Both the position numbers and the translations under genes were made by a program. DNA of 64,000 nucleotides from JAFIFT01 sp020051095 (GTDB lineage: Bacteria; Pseudomonadota; Gammaproteobacteria; Legionellales; Legionellaceae). The notes below the pieces were generated by a model. The model was not told the DNA's origin. It ran no database searches and saw only the letters and a list, made by a program, of their open reading frames with translations. Shown here in pieces: positions 26,031-35,623 of this stretch; position 1 is the stretch's first letter, and the number at the start of each line of letters is the position of its first letter. The DNA is taken from positions 62,001-126,000 of the forward strand of contig NZ_CAXMZT010000002.1 of assembly GCF_964199965.1 (NCBI RefSeq), given 5' to 3'.

Positions 26031-27275
26031 TCAAACCACTTCTTTACTCTCATCGCGTATAATGGCTAAATTAAAGACATCGTGCAAGGCAACGATTGCT
26101 TGATCGACAAAGCGATTATCAATGACCACCGTGATTTTTAATTCAGAAGTCGTAATCATCTGAAGATTGATGCCAAGTTGATCCAAGGTACGGAATAACT
26201 GAGGTGCGATTTCAGGATGGCTTTTAAGCCCTGCTCCGACTACCGATACCTTCGCTAAATTTTCGATGCTACTAATTCGCGATAATCCGAGTTCTGATTG
26301 CATGGATTGCAATAACGCCATACTCGGACCATATTCATCTTGGTGAACGGTAAATATAAAATCCATTTCAGTATCACTGGTTGGATGCTGTAACAAGGTA
26401 TCGGTGTTAACACCCTGTTCAGCCAATTTGCTCAATACGGTTGCAACCGCCGATTTTTCGGAAGGCAAACCGGATAATGTAATCTTTGCTTCATGACGGC
26501 TGTAAGCAATCCCTGTAACAGAAGGCGATTCCATTTTTTCTCGTTGGGCCATGGATATCAATGTGCCAGGTCCCGCCTCTTTAGAAGACAACACCCTTAA
26601 GGGCACTTTGTATTTACCTGCAAATTCCACCGAGCGAATTTGTAATACTTTGGCACCTAGGCTGGCTAATTCAAGCATTTCCTCAAAACTAATTTCTTCT
26701 AACCGTCTGGCATTTTTAACCACACGCGGATCGCAGGTGTATATGCCATCGACATCGGTGAATATTTGGCATTCATCCGCGTTAATGGCGGCTGCAATTG
26801 CAACAGCCGTCGTATCTGAACCGCCCCGTCCCAGAGTGGTGATATTGCCATCTTTATCAGCCCCTTGGAATCCTGCCACCACCACGACAAACCCTTCTTT
26901 TAAAGCCGATTCGATTGCTTGGCTATGGATGGTTTCGATCCGGGCTTTTTTATAAATTGCATTTGTTTCAATACCAGCCTGATACCCGGTCATCGATTTA
27001 GCAGGGATATTAATTGCCTGTAATGCCAAGGCCGTCAGCGCACTGGTAATTTGTTCGCCTGTTGAGACTAACGTGGCATATTCCCTGCCATCCGGATTGG
27101 GGCCATACGATTTGGCTAAGGCAATTAATTTATCGGTTTCGCCAGCCATTGCGGAAACAACAACCACCACTTGATGCCCTTCATGGTATGCTTTTGCAAC
27201 GATAGAGGCCACTTTTTGAATATGGTCTGCCGAAGCAACGGAAGTTCCACCAAATTTTTGCACATATCGCGCCAT
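26031..27275 (-). CDS. lysC: Aspartate kinase
   Basis: Phosphorylates aspartate at the head of the lysine, diaminopimelate, threonine and methionine branch. 414 residues, the LysC/Ask form of about 410. KFGGTSVA is at the N-terminus, GRGGSDTTAVAIAAAINADE is the kinase core, and two C-terminal ACT regulatory domains begin near residue 265 (SGLPSEKSAVATVLSKLAEQ and VSVVGAGLKSHPEIAPQLF). It probably feeds DapD and DapE at 33.7-35.6 kb. 61 bp after alaS. Confidence 0.95.
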   Translation of the reverse strand: MARYVQKFGGTSVASADHIQKVASIVAKAYHEGHQVVVVVSAMAGETDKLIALAKSYGPNPDGREYATLVSTGEQITSALTALALQAINIPAKSMTGYQAGIETNAIYKKARIETIHSQAIESALKEGFVVVVAGFQGADKDGNITTLGRGGSDTTAVAIAAAINADECQIFTDVDGIYTCDPRVVKNARRLEEISFEEMLELASLGAKVLQIRSVEFAGKYKVPLRVLSSKEAGPGTLISMAQREKMESPSVTGIAYSRHEAKITLSGLPSEKSAVATVLSKLAEQGVNTDTLLQHPTSDTEMDFIFTVHQDEYGPSMALLQSMQSELGLSRISSIENLAKVSVVGAGLKSHPEIAPQLFRTLDQLGINLQMITTSELKITVVIDNRFVDQAIVALHDVFNLAIIRDESKEVV

Positions 27276-27336
27276 ATGTCGCCTTATTCTTACGTTTCAA
27301 AACTATGAAAAGTCTGCTAGGGATGTTCCTTCCCTG

Positions 27337-29940
27337 TTAGCGACTAACCTTTTGCTTTATCATGGTATCAACTTGAAGCAAGCGTTCATTCAGATCCGTT
27401 GGCAGCGGGCCTCCTCCTTGAGCTAATTCATCTCTTCCTCCTCCTTTACCGCATAGGATTTGGACTAACTCTTTGGCCGAAGGCATTCCCCCAATCAATG
27501 CTTTATCAACCGCTGCTATCACATTGATCTTATCATCTTCTATTTTGTATAGCATAATCACAGCATTCTGCATAGAGCTGCGCAACTGATCAACTAACTG
27601 TCGTAAGCCTTTACTATCAAGCTCTGGCATTTCTTTTACTAGTACCTGAGCTGTGCCAATTGAGACCGCTTCTTTGACCAAATCTTTACTTGATTGGCCC
27701 GCTAATTTATTTTTTAGATCCGCTATCTCTTTATTTGCCGCTTTCAAATCTTCCACTAATTGCGCTGTTTTTGCGACAACTTTCCCCACACCGGTTTTTA
27801 AAGTATCGGCAATACGTTGCATCATATCGAGTCGGCTGTTCAACCATCCCAAAGCATAGGCACCTGTTACCACTTCGATACGTCGTATACCGCTGGCAAT
27901 ACCAAACTCAGAAATTATTTTAAACACACCAATATCGCCAGTGCGATTCACATGGGTACCACCGCATAATTCTTTTGAGTAATCACCGACGCTGAGAACT
28001 CGAACTTTATCACCATATTTTTCACCAAATAAAGCCACAGCACCGGCTTTTTTTGCTGCATCCATACTCATCACATCGGTCGCCACAGGTATGTTGGCAC
28101 GAATGACCTCATTCACAATATCTTCCACTTGTTGAATTTGTTCTGGTGAAAGTGCCTGGTGGTAAGAAAAATCAAAACGGGTGATGGTGTCGTTAACCAA
28201 AGACCCCTTTTGTTGAACAGACTCCCCTAAGCACTGTTTTAACGCTTCATGAACTAAATGGGTGGCCGTATGATTTAAGCGGATAGCATCGCGGCGCTGG
28301 GCATTCACCCGCGCTGAGACGGTATCTTTCATCGACAAAACACCGGATAGAACTTTTCCCTGATGGACAATTGCCTGGCCTATTTTTTGAGTGTCTTCCA
28401 CCTCAAAAACGCCTTCATCACTCTCAATGGTGCCTTGATCGCCTATTTGCCCACCGCTCTCTGCATAAAAAGGCGTTGAATCCAAAACCACTAAACCACT
28501 TTCACCTTCTGATAATTGCAAAACCGGCTGATTATCCTTGGTTAAATAAGTAATTTTGGCTTGGATACTATCTGCATCATACCCATGAAAGGCACTTTCT
28601 TGCTCAATAACAGGCATGTCATGGTAGTCAATGGCAAACTGGCTTGCTGATTGGGATTGTTCCCGTTGCCTTGTCATGCAAGCATCAAATTCAGCCATAT
28701 CCACCGTCATTTGATATTCGCGCGCAATATCAGCCGTTAAATCGACTGGAAAACCATAGGTATCATATAATTTAAAAGCAAGTTCGCCCGGAATAACTTT
28801 TCCCGATAGCTGACTAAGTTCTGCTTTTAGCAACGTTAACCCTTGCGAAATGGTATCTGCAAATTTCTCTTCTTCTTTTTTCAAAACGGTTTCTAACTGG
28901 GTTTGGCTATTGGCTAAATCTGGGTACGCGTCCCCCATGACATCTATTAACGGCTTCACTAACCGATAAAAAAATGGCAGTTCTAATCCCAATTGGTTTC
29001 CATGCCGAATAGCACGGCGAATGATACGCCGTAATACATAGCCTCGTCCCTCATTACTGGGAGTTACTCCGTCTTTGATTAAGAAGCAACATGAACGAAT
29101 ATGATCCGCAATAACCTTTAATGAGTTACTGTTTTTATCAATATCTGGCTTTAACGCAATGATCGATTCAATGAGTGTGGTAAATAGATCGATATGGTAA
29201 TTATTATGAACTCCCTGTACGACAGCCGCTATGCGCTCTAACCCCATCCCCGTATCCACGGACGGCTTAGGCAATGGGTGCAATTTCCCATGTCGGTCAC
29301 GGTTAAATTGCATGAACACTAAATTCCAAATTTCAACATATCGGTCGCCATCTTCCTCAGGACTTCCCGGAGGTCCTCCCGCTATTTCAGGGCCGTGATC
29401 GTAAAATATTTCTGTGCAAGGTCCACACGGCCCGGTATCTCCCATCGACCAGAAATTATCTTTTTCACCGCATCGGGAAAACCGTTGAGAAGACACTTTC
29501 ATCTCGTTAAGCCAAATATCTTCCGCTTCTTTATCTTCATGGAACACAGTGATCCACAATCGCTCTGGCGGCAGCCCCAGCACTTTCGTTAAAAACTCCC
29601 AAGCATATTGAATCGCATCGCGCTTAAAATAATCACCGAAACTAAAATTACCCAGCATTTCAAAAAAGGTATGGTGCCTTGCTGTATAACCAACATTATC
29701 TAAATCGTTATGTTTTCCACCAGCCCGGACACAACATTGTGCGGTGACAGCACGGGTATAAGGGCGAGGCTCTAAACCAAGAAAGGTTTCTTTGAACTGC
29801 ACCATGCCAGCATTGGTAAATAATAATGTTGGATCATTACCTGGAATCAGCGAACTTGAGGGAATCACTTGATGGTGGTGCTTTTGAAAATACTCAAAAA
29901 ATGCTTGACGAATTTGTGCTGTATTCATGTTACGACTCAT
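27337..29940 (-). CDS. alaS: Alanyl-tRNA synthetase
   Basis: Class II synthetase for tRNA-Ala. 867 residues. N-terminal catalytic domain: TNAGMVQFKETFLG, RHHTFFEMLGNFSFGDYFK. The editing domain has NHTATHLVHEALK and the zinc CGGTHVNRTGDIG. The C-Ala domain ends with GKGGGRDELAQGGGP. Starts at 29940 or 29928 are both possible; neither has a good Shine-Dalgarno. It lies downstream of recA-recX in the same orientation, a conserved order. Confidence 0.98.
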   Translation of the reverse strand: MSRNMNTAQIRQAFFEYFQKHHHQVIPSSSLIPGNDPTLLFTNAGMVQFKETFLGLEPRPYTRAVTAQCCVRAGGKHNDLDNVGYTARHHTFFEMLGNFSFGDYFKRDAIQYAWEFLTKVLGLPPERLWITVFHEDKEAEDIWLNEMKVSSQRFSRCGEKDNFWSMGDTGPCGPCTEIFYDHGPEIAGGPPGSPEEDGDRYVEIWNLVFMQFNRDRHGKLHPLPKPSVDTGMGLERIAAVVQGVHNNYHIDLFTTLIESIIALKPDIDKNSNSLKVIADHIRSCCFLIKDGVTPSNEGRGYVLRRIIRRAIRHGNQLGLELPFFYRLVKPLIDVMGDAYPDLANSQTQLETVLKKEEEKFADTISQGLTLLKAELSQLSGKVIPGELAFKLYDTYGFPVDLTADIAREYQMTVDMAEFDACMTRQREQSQSASQFAIDYHDMPVIEQESAFHGYDADSIQAKITYLTKDNQPVLQLSEGESGLVVLDSTPFYAESGGQIGDQGTIESDEGVFEVEDTQKIGQAIVHQGKVLSGVLSMKDTVSARVNAQRRDAIRLNHTATHLVHEALKQCLGESVQQKGSLVNDTITRFDFSYHQALSPEQIQQVEDIVNEVIRANIPVATDVMSMDAAKKAGAVALFGEKYGDKVRVLSVGDYSKELCGGTHVNRTGDIGVFKIISEFGIASGIRRIEVVTGAYALGWLNSRLDMMQRIADTLKTGVGKVVAKTAQLVEDLKAANKEIADLKNKLAGQSSKDLVKEAVSIGTAQVLVKEMPELDSKGLRQLVDQLRSSMQNAVIMLYKIEDDKINVIAAVDKALIGGMPSAKELVQILCGKGGGRDELAQGGGPLPTDLNERLLQVDTMIKQKVSR

Positions 29941-29998
29941 GTGTTAAAGAATAATGTTGCTTAGGGATATCCCCTGCTTTTAAGACTGTTTAGTCATT

Positions 29999-30439
29999 CT
30001 AATCTTCTTGATTTACAAAGCACGCTCTAATCACTTCGGCATCAAAGCCCCTGCTTTGCATAAAACGCATTTGCTTTTGGCGAGTCTTAAAATCGTTTAT
30101 GTCGCTACCGGCATGCGCAAATTTCTTCCCATAAACCATTATCGCTTGTTCATACCAATCAATCGTCGATAAATGGTTCCTAATCAAGTCACTCGCGATT
30201 CCTTTTTGTTGCAACGCATGCCGTATTTTCAGAGGGCCATCGCCTTGGCCTACCCGATAGCGAGCATAGTGCTCAACAAATTGATCGTCGCTTTGGTACC
30301 CTTTTTGTTGGCATTGAATAATAGCTTGCTCTATTTCTGTATCCGAAAATCCTTGGCTTGCAAGTTTGATTTTAAGTTCATGGCAACTATGGGCACGGCG
30401 AGCAAGCAGTTGAACTGCTTGCTCAAACGCTTTACTCAT
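29999..30439 (-). CDS. recX: RecA regulator RecX
   Basis: Binds RecA filaments and modulates recombinase activity. 146 residues from ATG 30439, the normal length. Three-helix repeats are visible: LLARRAHSCHELKIKLASQG, then YARYRVGQGDGPLKIRHALQQKG, then FMQSRGFDAEVIRACF. Overlaps the end of recA by 8 bp, so translation is probably coupled. Confidence 0.93.
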   Translation of the reverse strand: MSKAFEQAVQLLARRAHSCHELKIKLASQGFSDTEIEQAIIQCQQKGYQSDDQFVEHYARYRVGQGDGPLKIRHALQQKGIASDLIRNHLSTIDWYEQAIMVYGKKFAHAGSDINDFKTRQKQMRFMQSRGFDAEVIRACFVNQED

Positions 30440-31466
30440 CAACCATCTCAGCTACTTGAGCAGGCTCCGCGACTCGTTTAGGGAGCAATTCTGAGCGAAT
30501 TTTTTGCTCTAACTGTGTTGCAATCTCAGGATGTTCTTTGAGATACAAGCGAACATTATCTTTCCCTTGACCAATTTTTTCACCTTGGTAACTGTACCAA
30601 GCGCCTGACTTATCAATTAGGCCAAGATCCGTGCCTAAAGTGATAATTTCTCCTTCACGAGATATCCCCTCACCATAGAGAATATCAAAATCCGTCTGTT
30701 TGAAAGGAGGAGCGACTTTGTTCTTCACGACTTTGACCCGTGTTTCACTACCAAGGACTTCTTCGCCTTTTTTAATCGCGCCAACACGGCGGATATCCAA
30801 ACGCACGGAGGCATAGAATTTCAACGCATTACCACCCGTGGTTGTTTCTGGGTTACCAAACATAACCCCAATTTTCATGCGAATTTGGTTAATGAAGATA
30901 ACTAATGTATTGGAACGCTTGATGTTAGCGGTTAATTTTCGCAATGCTTGAGACATTAAGCGCGCTTGCAGCCCAACATGCGAATCGCCCATATCCCCTT
31001 CAATCTCTGCTTTCGGTGTCAATGCAGCAACAGAGTCAATGATAATCACATCAACTGCCGCAGAACGGACAAGCATATCTGTAATTTCTAGCGCTTGTTC
31101 GCCTGTATCGGGTTGTGAAACTAACAGCTCATCAACATTCACCCCGAGCTTCTCTGCATAGCTTGGATCCAGGGCATGTTCAGCATCGACAAACGCCGCC
31201 GTCCCACCCATTTTTTGACACTCAGCAATCACCTGAAGTGTTAACGTTGTTTTACCGGAGGATTCGGGACCATAAATTTCAACCACACGACCTTTAGGCA
31301 ATCCGCCAATTCCCAATGCAATATCTAATCCTAACGAGCCGGTTGAGATGGCACCAATATCTCGCACGACCGAGCTATCGCCCATACGCATCACAGAACC
31401 TTTACCAAATTGACGCTCAATTTGAGCTAAGGCTGCATCTAAGGCTTTTTGTTTATTATCTTCCAT
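30432..31466 (-). CDS. recA: Recombinase RecA
   Basis: DNA strand-exchange ATPase for homologous recombination and transformation. 344 residues from ATG 31466; an in-frame ATG at 31484 lacks a Shine-Dalgarno. Walker A GPESSGKTT, LALGIGGLPKGRVVEIYG ahead of it, DNA-binding loops MGDSHVGLQARLMSQALRK and the NQIRMKIGVMFGNPETTTGG signature. Middle gene of pncC-recA-recX. No CTGT-N8-ACAG LexA box is present upstream. Confidence 0.99.
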   Translation of the reverse strand: MEDNKQKALDAALAQIERQFGKGSVMRMGDSSVVRDIGAISTGSLGLDIALGIGGLPKGRVVEIYGPESSGKTTLTLQVIAECQKMGGTAAFVDAEHALDPSYAEKLGVNVDELLVSQPDTGEQALEITDMLVRSAAVDVIIIDSVAALTPKAEIEGDMGDSHVGLQARLMSQALRKLTANIKRSNTLVIFINQIRMKIGVMFGNPETTTGGNALKFYASVRLDIRRVGAIKKGEEVLGSETRVKVVKNKVAPPFKQTDFDILYGEGISREGEIITLGTDLGLIDKSGAWYSYQGEKIGQGKDNVRLYLKEHPEIATQLEQKIRSELLPKRVAEPAQVAEMVDE

Positions 31467-31559
31467 TGTTTTACCCGTTATCATTGTTTAGTAAACATGA
31501 ATTATCACACAGATAAACATAGTCAACAAGCGTGGCCGTGAAATCGGACCAAACAGTGA

Positions 31560-32060
31560 TCATGCGATAAACTGTTCTGCCATGGTTAATGCATATAAGC
31601 AAGATTGCGCACGAATTGTCTGTCGGTCTTTACCATCAAAATAGTGCGTTTTGGAAACGCTTTTGTCCTTGCTTGCAATAGCAAAGCAAACCGTTCCAAC
31701 CGGTTTGCTTGGGGTACCGCCTGAAGGGCCTGCAATACCCGTAACGGCAACGGCAATATGAGCCTGACTTTGTAGAAGAGCACCCTCAGCCATTGCCAAT
31801 GCCACGGGCTCACTGACAGCACCTTGTGTCGCTAAGAGGTCTGGACTCACATCTAACTGATTAATTTTTGAAGCATTACTATAAGTCACAAACCCACAGT
31901 CAAACCAATCTGAGCTTCCTGCAAGCTCCGTTAGCCACATCGCTAGTTGACCGCCTGTACAAGATTCAGCAGTACAAATCAATTTCTGCTGAGTCGTTAA
32001 CAATGCTGTGACACGTTTTAACTTTAACTGAATTTGTTCGATTAATTGTGTTGCTGCCAC
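31560..32060 (-). CDS. pncC: Nicotinamide-nucleotide amidohydrolase (CinA C-terminal domain)
   Basis: Deamidates NMN in pyridine nucleotide recycling. 166 residues, the stand-alone PncC form without the CinA N-terminal domain. Signature TAESCTGGQLAMWLTELAGSS, then VTYSNASKINQL and VAVTGIAGPSGGT followed by KPVGTVCFA. GTG 32060 is chosen because AGGAG lies 6 nt upstream; TTG 32063 would be too close. First gene of the pncC-recA-recX group. Confidence 0.92.
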   Translation of the reverse strand: MAATQLIEQIQLKLKRVTALLTTQQKLICTAESCTGGQLAMWLTELAGSSDWFDCGFVTYSNASKINQLDVSPDLLATQGAVSEPVALAMAEGALLQSQAHIAVAVTGIAGPSGGTPSKPVGTVCFAIASKDKSVSKTHYFDGKDRQTIRAQSCLYALTMAEQFIA

Positions 32061-32348
32061 CAATAACTCCTTCTTCTTAACCCAAAGATCAATCTTGTAA
32101 ATCTATCCCCAAGCAATCCTGTATTTATTGATTATACCGGTGCTCATAAAAAATGCGAGATTATAATCTTTGTTTTTAGCCATTTTTATGTTACAATGTA
32201 CATATTTAATACAGCATTTGGCACATCATGATTGTTAGACGTATTGCTCCCCATCGCTTTTCCCACCTGAGTAGTCTCCTCTATGAGTGTTGTTAATTCT
32301 CAAACCACCTTAATTTTGATTTAACGTATATTTTTGGGAATTCGACAA

Positions 32349-33629
32349 ATGCAATACACAACAAAACTTTTAAAAACATGGCTTCAATCAAACTTGTTTA
32401 TTTATGGCCTTATGATAAGTCTTGGCTTATTTGTTGGCTATTATGAGATTTACATACTTGATCCAATTGGTCATGCAGTTGCCGATATCTTTGTTCGCTT
32501 ATTTAAGTTAATCAGTTTGCCAATTATTTCTTTATCAATCATCGTCACCGTATCGAAATGCCAACCCGATGGTTCGATTAAACGAATATGGCGCCGTATG
32601 CTGTTTTACACATTTACCACCACAGCTGTCGCAGCGCTAGTTAGTTTTTTTCTTTATGTACTCATACAGCCCCAATCAATCAACACCAGCCAGATTGATA
32701 CACAGACTTTGACAGGCCAAGCCTTTCATTACAGTCAATATCTCTATGATATTTTTCCATCCAATTTCCTGGATCCTTTTTTAAATAACAAAGTAATGGG
32801 TGCTATTTTCTTAAGCCTTATTGTTGGTTTTGCGCTGCCTCAAATCCCTGATAAACAAGCACGGGATGCTGTCTTTCAATTCTTCAATGGTGTGCACAAA
32901 CTATTGATGGTATTAACGCAATGGCTGATTCGTTTAATTCCACTCGCATTATTCGGATTTATGACCACAACAATCCATCAGCTTCATGCGGGTAAAGCGA
33001 TGACTGGCTTATTCCAATATTTATTAGTCATCGTTGGGGCAAACCTCATACAAGGGCTTATCATTCTACCATTATGGCTTCGTGCCAAGGGGTTAAAACC
33101 GTTCATCGCGATGAAGAAAATGATGCCTGCGTTATCGTTAGCATTTTTTTCTAAATCGTCCGTTGGCAGCCTACCGGTAACCATGGATACCATCGAAAAG
33201 AACTGGGGCGTTCGCACGTCAACAAGCCGCATGCTACTCCCGCTTTGCACCAGCCTTAATATGAATGGTTGTGCTGCGTTTATTTTTACCACAGTCATGT
33301 TTGTCATGCATTGCCAAGGTGTCGATTTTTCATTGCTTACCATGCTGTTGTGGGTTTTTATTGCAACCATTGCTGCAATTGGCAATGCTGGGGTACCAAT
33401 GGGCTGCTTTTTCTTAAGCGCGAGTTTGCTTTCTGGCATGAACATGTCCATCGAATTAATGTCTGTGATACTCCCCTTTTATGCATTAATTGATATGCTT
33501 GAAACAGCGCTGAATGTATGGTCCGATGCTTGTGTGACGAAAGTGGTCGATCATGGGATTGACGCACAAAAGGTAGACCTTGGATTAGATGAAGCGATAC
33601 CACTCGCAGCGCAAAGAGCCAGTGTTTAG
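32349..33629 (+). CDS. Dicarboxylate/amino acid:cation symporter (DAACS family)
   Basis: Inner-membrane sodium- or proton-coupled uptake of dicarboxylates or acidic/neutral amino acids. 426 residues from ATG 32349 behind GGGA; the upstream TTG 32334 has no Shine-Dalgarno. Typical family features: RLFKLISLPIISLSIIVTVS, the serine-rich hairpin AFFSKSSVGSLPVTMDTIEKN, and the substrate region LCTSLNMNGCAAFIFTTVMFV followed by GNAGVPMGCFFLSASLLSG. Substrate cannot be read from the sequence. Monocistronic. Confidence 0.9.
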   Translation: MQYTTKLLKTWLQSNLFIYGLMISLGLFVGYYEIYILDPIGHAVADIFVRLFKLISLPIISLSIIVTVSKCQPDGSIKRIWRRMLFYTFTTTAVAALVSFFLYVLIQPQSINTSQIDTQTLTGQAFHYSQYLYDIFPSNFLDPFLNNKVMGAIFLSLIVGFALPQIPDKQARDAVFQFFNGVHKLLMVLTQWLIRLIPLALFGFMTTTIHQLHAGKAMTGLFQYLLVIVGANLIQGLIILPLWLRAKGLKPFIAMKKMMPALSLAFFSKSSVGSLPVTMDTIEKNWGVRTSTSRMLLPLCTSLNMNGCAAFIFTTVMFVMHCQGVDFSLLTMLLWVFIATIAAIGNAGVPMGCFFLSASLLSGMNMSIELMSVILPFYALIDMLETALNVWSDACVTKVVDHGIDAQKVDLGLDEAIPLAAQRASV

Positions 33630-33660
33630 CGCAGGATGCTCTAGGGACAGCAAATCGCCG

Positions 33661-34788
33661 TTAAGACAAGAGCTCTAGGCATATTTGATAATACATCGTG
33701 GCTAAACATTCTAGCTCGGATAAATCACACCACTCATTGACTTGATGAATGCTTGCATTGACCGGTCCGAGTTCGACTACCTCGACACCATAGGGTGCGA
33801 TAAAACGGCCATCCGAGGTACCACCGCTGGTACTTAATTCAGGCTTGCGGTTTGTTTTGGCCTGAATAGCCTTGACTGTGGCTTCAATTAGCGGCCCTCT
33901 TTTTGTTAAAAAGGGCTCACCATTTACCCGCCATTCAATGGTTACAGGCACCGTATGCTGATGAAAGATCGCTTCGGTTTGTTGCTGTAAACCAATCGCT
34001 GTTTGTTCGGTTGAAAAGCGAAAATTAAATTGCATCTGTAACTCACCCGGAATGATATTGCTCGCATGCCCCCCACTATCAATATGCGTTATTTGCAGGG
34101 TGGTTGGTGGGAAAAAATCATTCCCTGCATCCCATTGATATTGACAGAATTGTGCGAGTGCCGGTGCTATTTGGTGAATCGGGTTTAGTGCTAAATGGGG
34201 GTAAGCCACATGCCCTTGCTTTCCATGTAATGTCAGCTTACCCGTCAACGAGCCGCGTCGTCCAATTTTAATAACATCACCCACTGTTTTGGAGCTTGAT
34301 GGTTCGCCAACCACGCAATAATCAATCGATACCCCTTTATTAGTCAACTCAGACATGACATGAGGCGTGCCATGCTCAAATAAATCACCTTCTTCCCCTG
34401 ACGTGATTAAAAACCCAAGCCTTCCTTTAAATTGCTGTTGGTGTTCTGCATACCACTTAGCCATTAGTAGCATGGCAGCAATGCTGCCTTTCATGTCGGC
34501 CACCCCTCTCCCATATAATTTGCCCCCTACTTCTGTCAAATCAAACGGGTCTGTATGCCATTTATGATGATCGCCAACCGATACGACATCCGAATGGCCA
34601 GCAAAAACTAACAAGGGGCCATTTTCACCCAGATACGCAAAAAAATTAGACACTGGCGGATTATCATATTGCTGGCAATGAAATCCTAGCGAGCGAAAAT
34701 AGTCCATCATCCACGTTTGACAACCAGCATCATCGGGGGTGATTGACGGAAAACTGATGAGCTTGGCTAAAATATCACGAAGTTCCAT
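33661..34788 (-). CDS. dapE: Succinyl-diaminopimelate desuccinylase
   Basis: Zinc enzyme of the succinylase branch of lysine and meso-diaminopimelate synthesis. 375 residues. Metal sites in VFAGHSDVVSVG, YGRGVADMKGSIAAM and SGEEGDLFEHGT, and the late STSGGTSDGRFIAPYG and HQVNEWC. Its ATG directly follows the dapD TAA, so both are one transcript. Confidence 0.96.
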   Translation of the reverse strand: MELRDILAKLISFPSITPDDAGCQTWMMDYFRSLGFHCQQYDNPPVSNFFAYLGENGPLLVFAGHSDVVSVGDHHKWHTDPFDLTEVGGKLYGRGVADMKGSIAAMLLMAKWYAEHQQQFKGRLGFLITSGEEGDLFEHGTPHVMSELTNKGVSIDYCVVGEPSSSKTVGDVIKIGRRGSLTGKLTLHGKQGHVAYPHLALNPIHQIAPALAQFCQYQWDAGNDFFPPTTLQITHIDSGGHASNIIPGELQMQFNFRFSTEQTAIGLQQQTEAIFHQHTVPVTIEWRVNGEPFLTKRGPLIEATVKAIQAKTNRKPELSTSGGTSDGRFIAPYGVEVVELGPVNASIHQVNEWCDLSELECLATMYYQICLELLS

Positions 34789-35610
34789 TTAAAACGGCCC
34801 TCTGAGTAAGTCATTAATACTGACTTTTGACCGTGTCTTAGCATCGACTTGTTTGACAATAACAGCGCAATAGAGGCTATATTGTCCATCGTCAGAAGGA
34901 AGGTTACCAGGCACCACGACCGAGCCAGCGGGCACACGACCATAGCTAATTTCCCCAGTCATGCGATTATAAATTCGGGTACTTTGCCCAATATAGACAC
35001 CCATTGATAATACCGATCCCTCTTCAACTATCACGCCTTCAACCACTTCTGAACGTGCACCAATAAAACAATTGTCTTCAATGATAGTTGGCGCGGCTTG
35101 TAACGGCTCTAAAACCCCACCGATTCCAGCCCCACCCGAAAGATGAACGTTTTTTCCAATTTGGGCACACGAGCCTACTGTCGCCCAGGTGTCAACCATG
35201 ACCCCTTCATCAATATACGCACCAATATTGACATACGAAGGCATTAATACCGTGTTTTTGGCGACATAGGCACCTTTCCTAACCACCGCATGAGGAACCA
35301 CTCTGACCCCATGGGTTTGAAAATCCTCCCCAGTAAAATCCTGATATTTCAACGGCACCTTATCATAGAAATGGGTGAATTTCCCGTCAATGACTGTATT
35401 ATTCTGTAATCGAAAAGACAGTAACACTGCCTTTTTTACCCATTCATTGACATGCCAACTTCCCTGTTTCTTTTCAGCAACCCGAATGTCACCTTTATCC
35501 AATCCCTCTATCACGCTTTGCACGGCCTGTTTAACATCATTACTGGCATTCGTTGGTGTTAAATTTTCACAATGATCAAAAGCTGATTCGATCAACGGTT
35601 GGTAATTCAT
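34789..35610 (-). CDS. dapD: Tetrahydrodipicolinate N-succinyltransferase
   Basis: Succinyl-CoA-dependent step just before the DapC/DapE branch. 273 residues. The C-terminal half is a left-handed beta helix of hexapeptides (VLMPSYVNIGAYIDEGVMVD, TWATVGSCAQIGKNVHLSGG). Paired with dapE. It shows that this organism uses the succinylase route for cell-wall diaminopimelate. Confidence 0.97.
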   Translation of the reverse strand: MNYQPLIESAFDHCENLTPTNASNDVKQAVQSVIEGLDKGDIRVAEKKQGSWHVNEWVKKAVLLSFRLQNNTVIDGKFTHFYDKVPLKYQDFTGEDFQTHGVRVVPHAVVRKGAYVAKNTVLMPSYVNIGAYIDEGVMVDTWATVGSCAQIGKNVHLSGGAGIGGVLEPLQAAPTIIEDNCFIGARSEVVEGVIVEEGSVLSMGVYIGQSTRIYNRMTGEISYGRVPAGSVVVPGNLPSDDGQYSLYCAVIVKQVDAKTRSKVSINDLLRGPF

Positions 35611-35623
35611 AATTTTCTCATCA

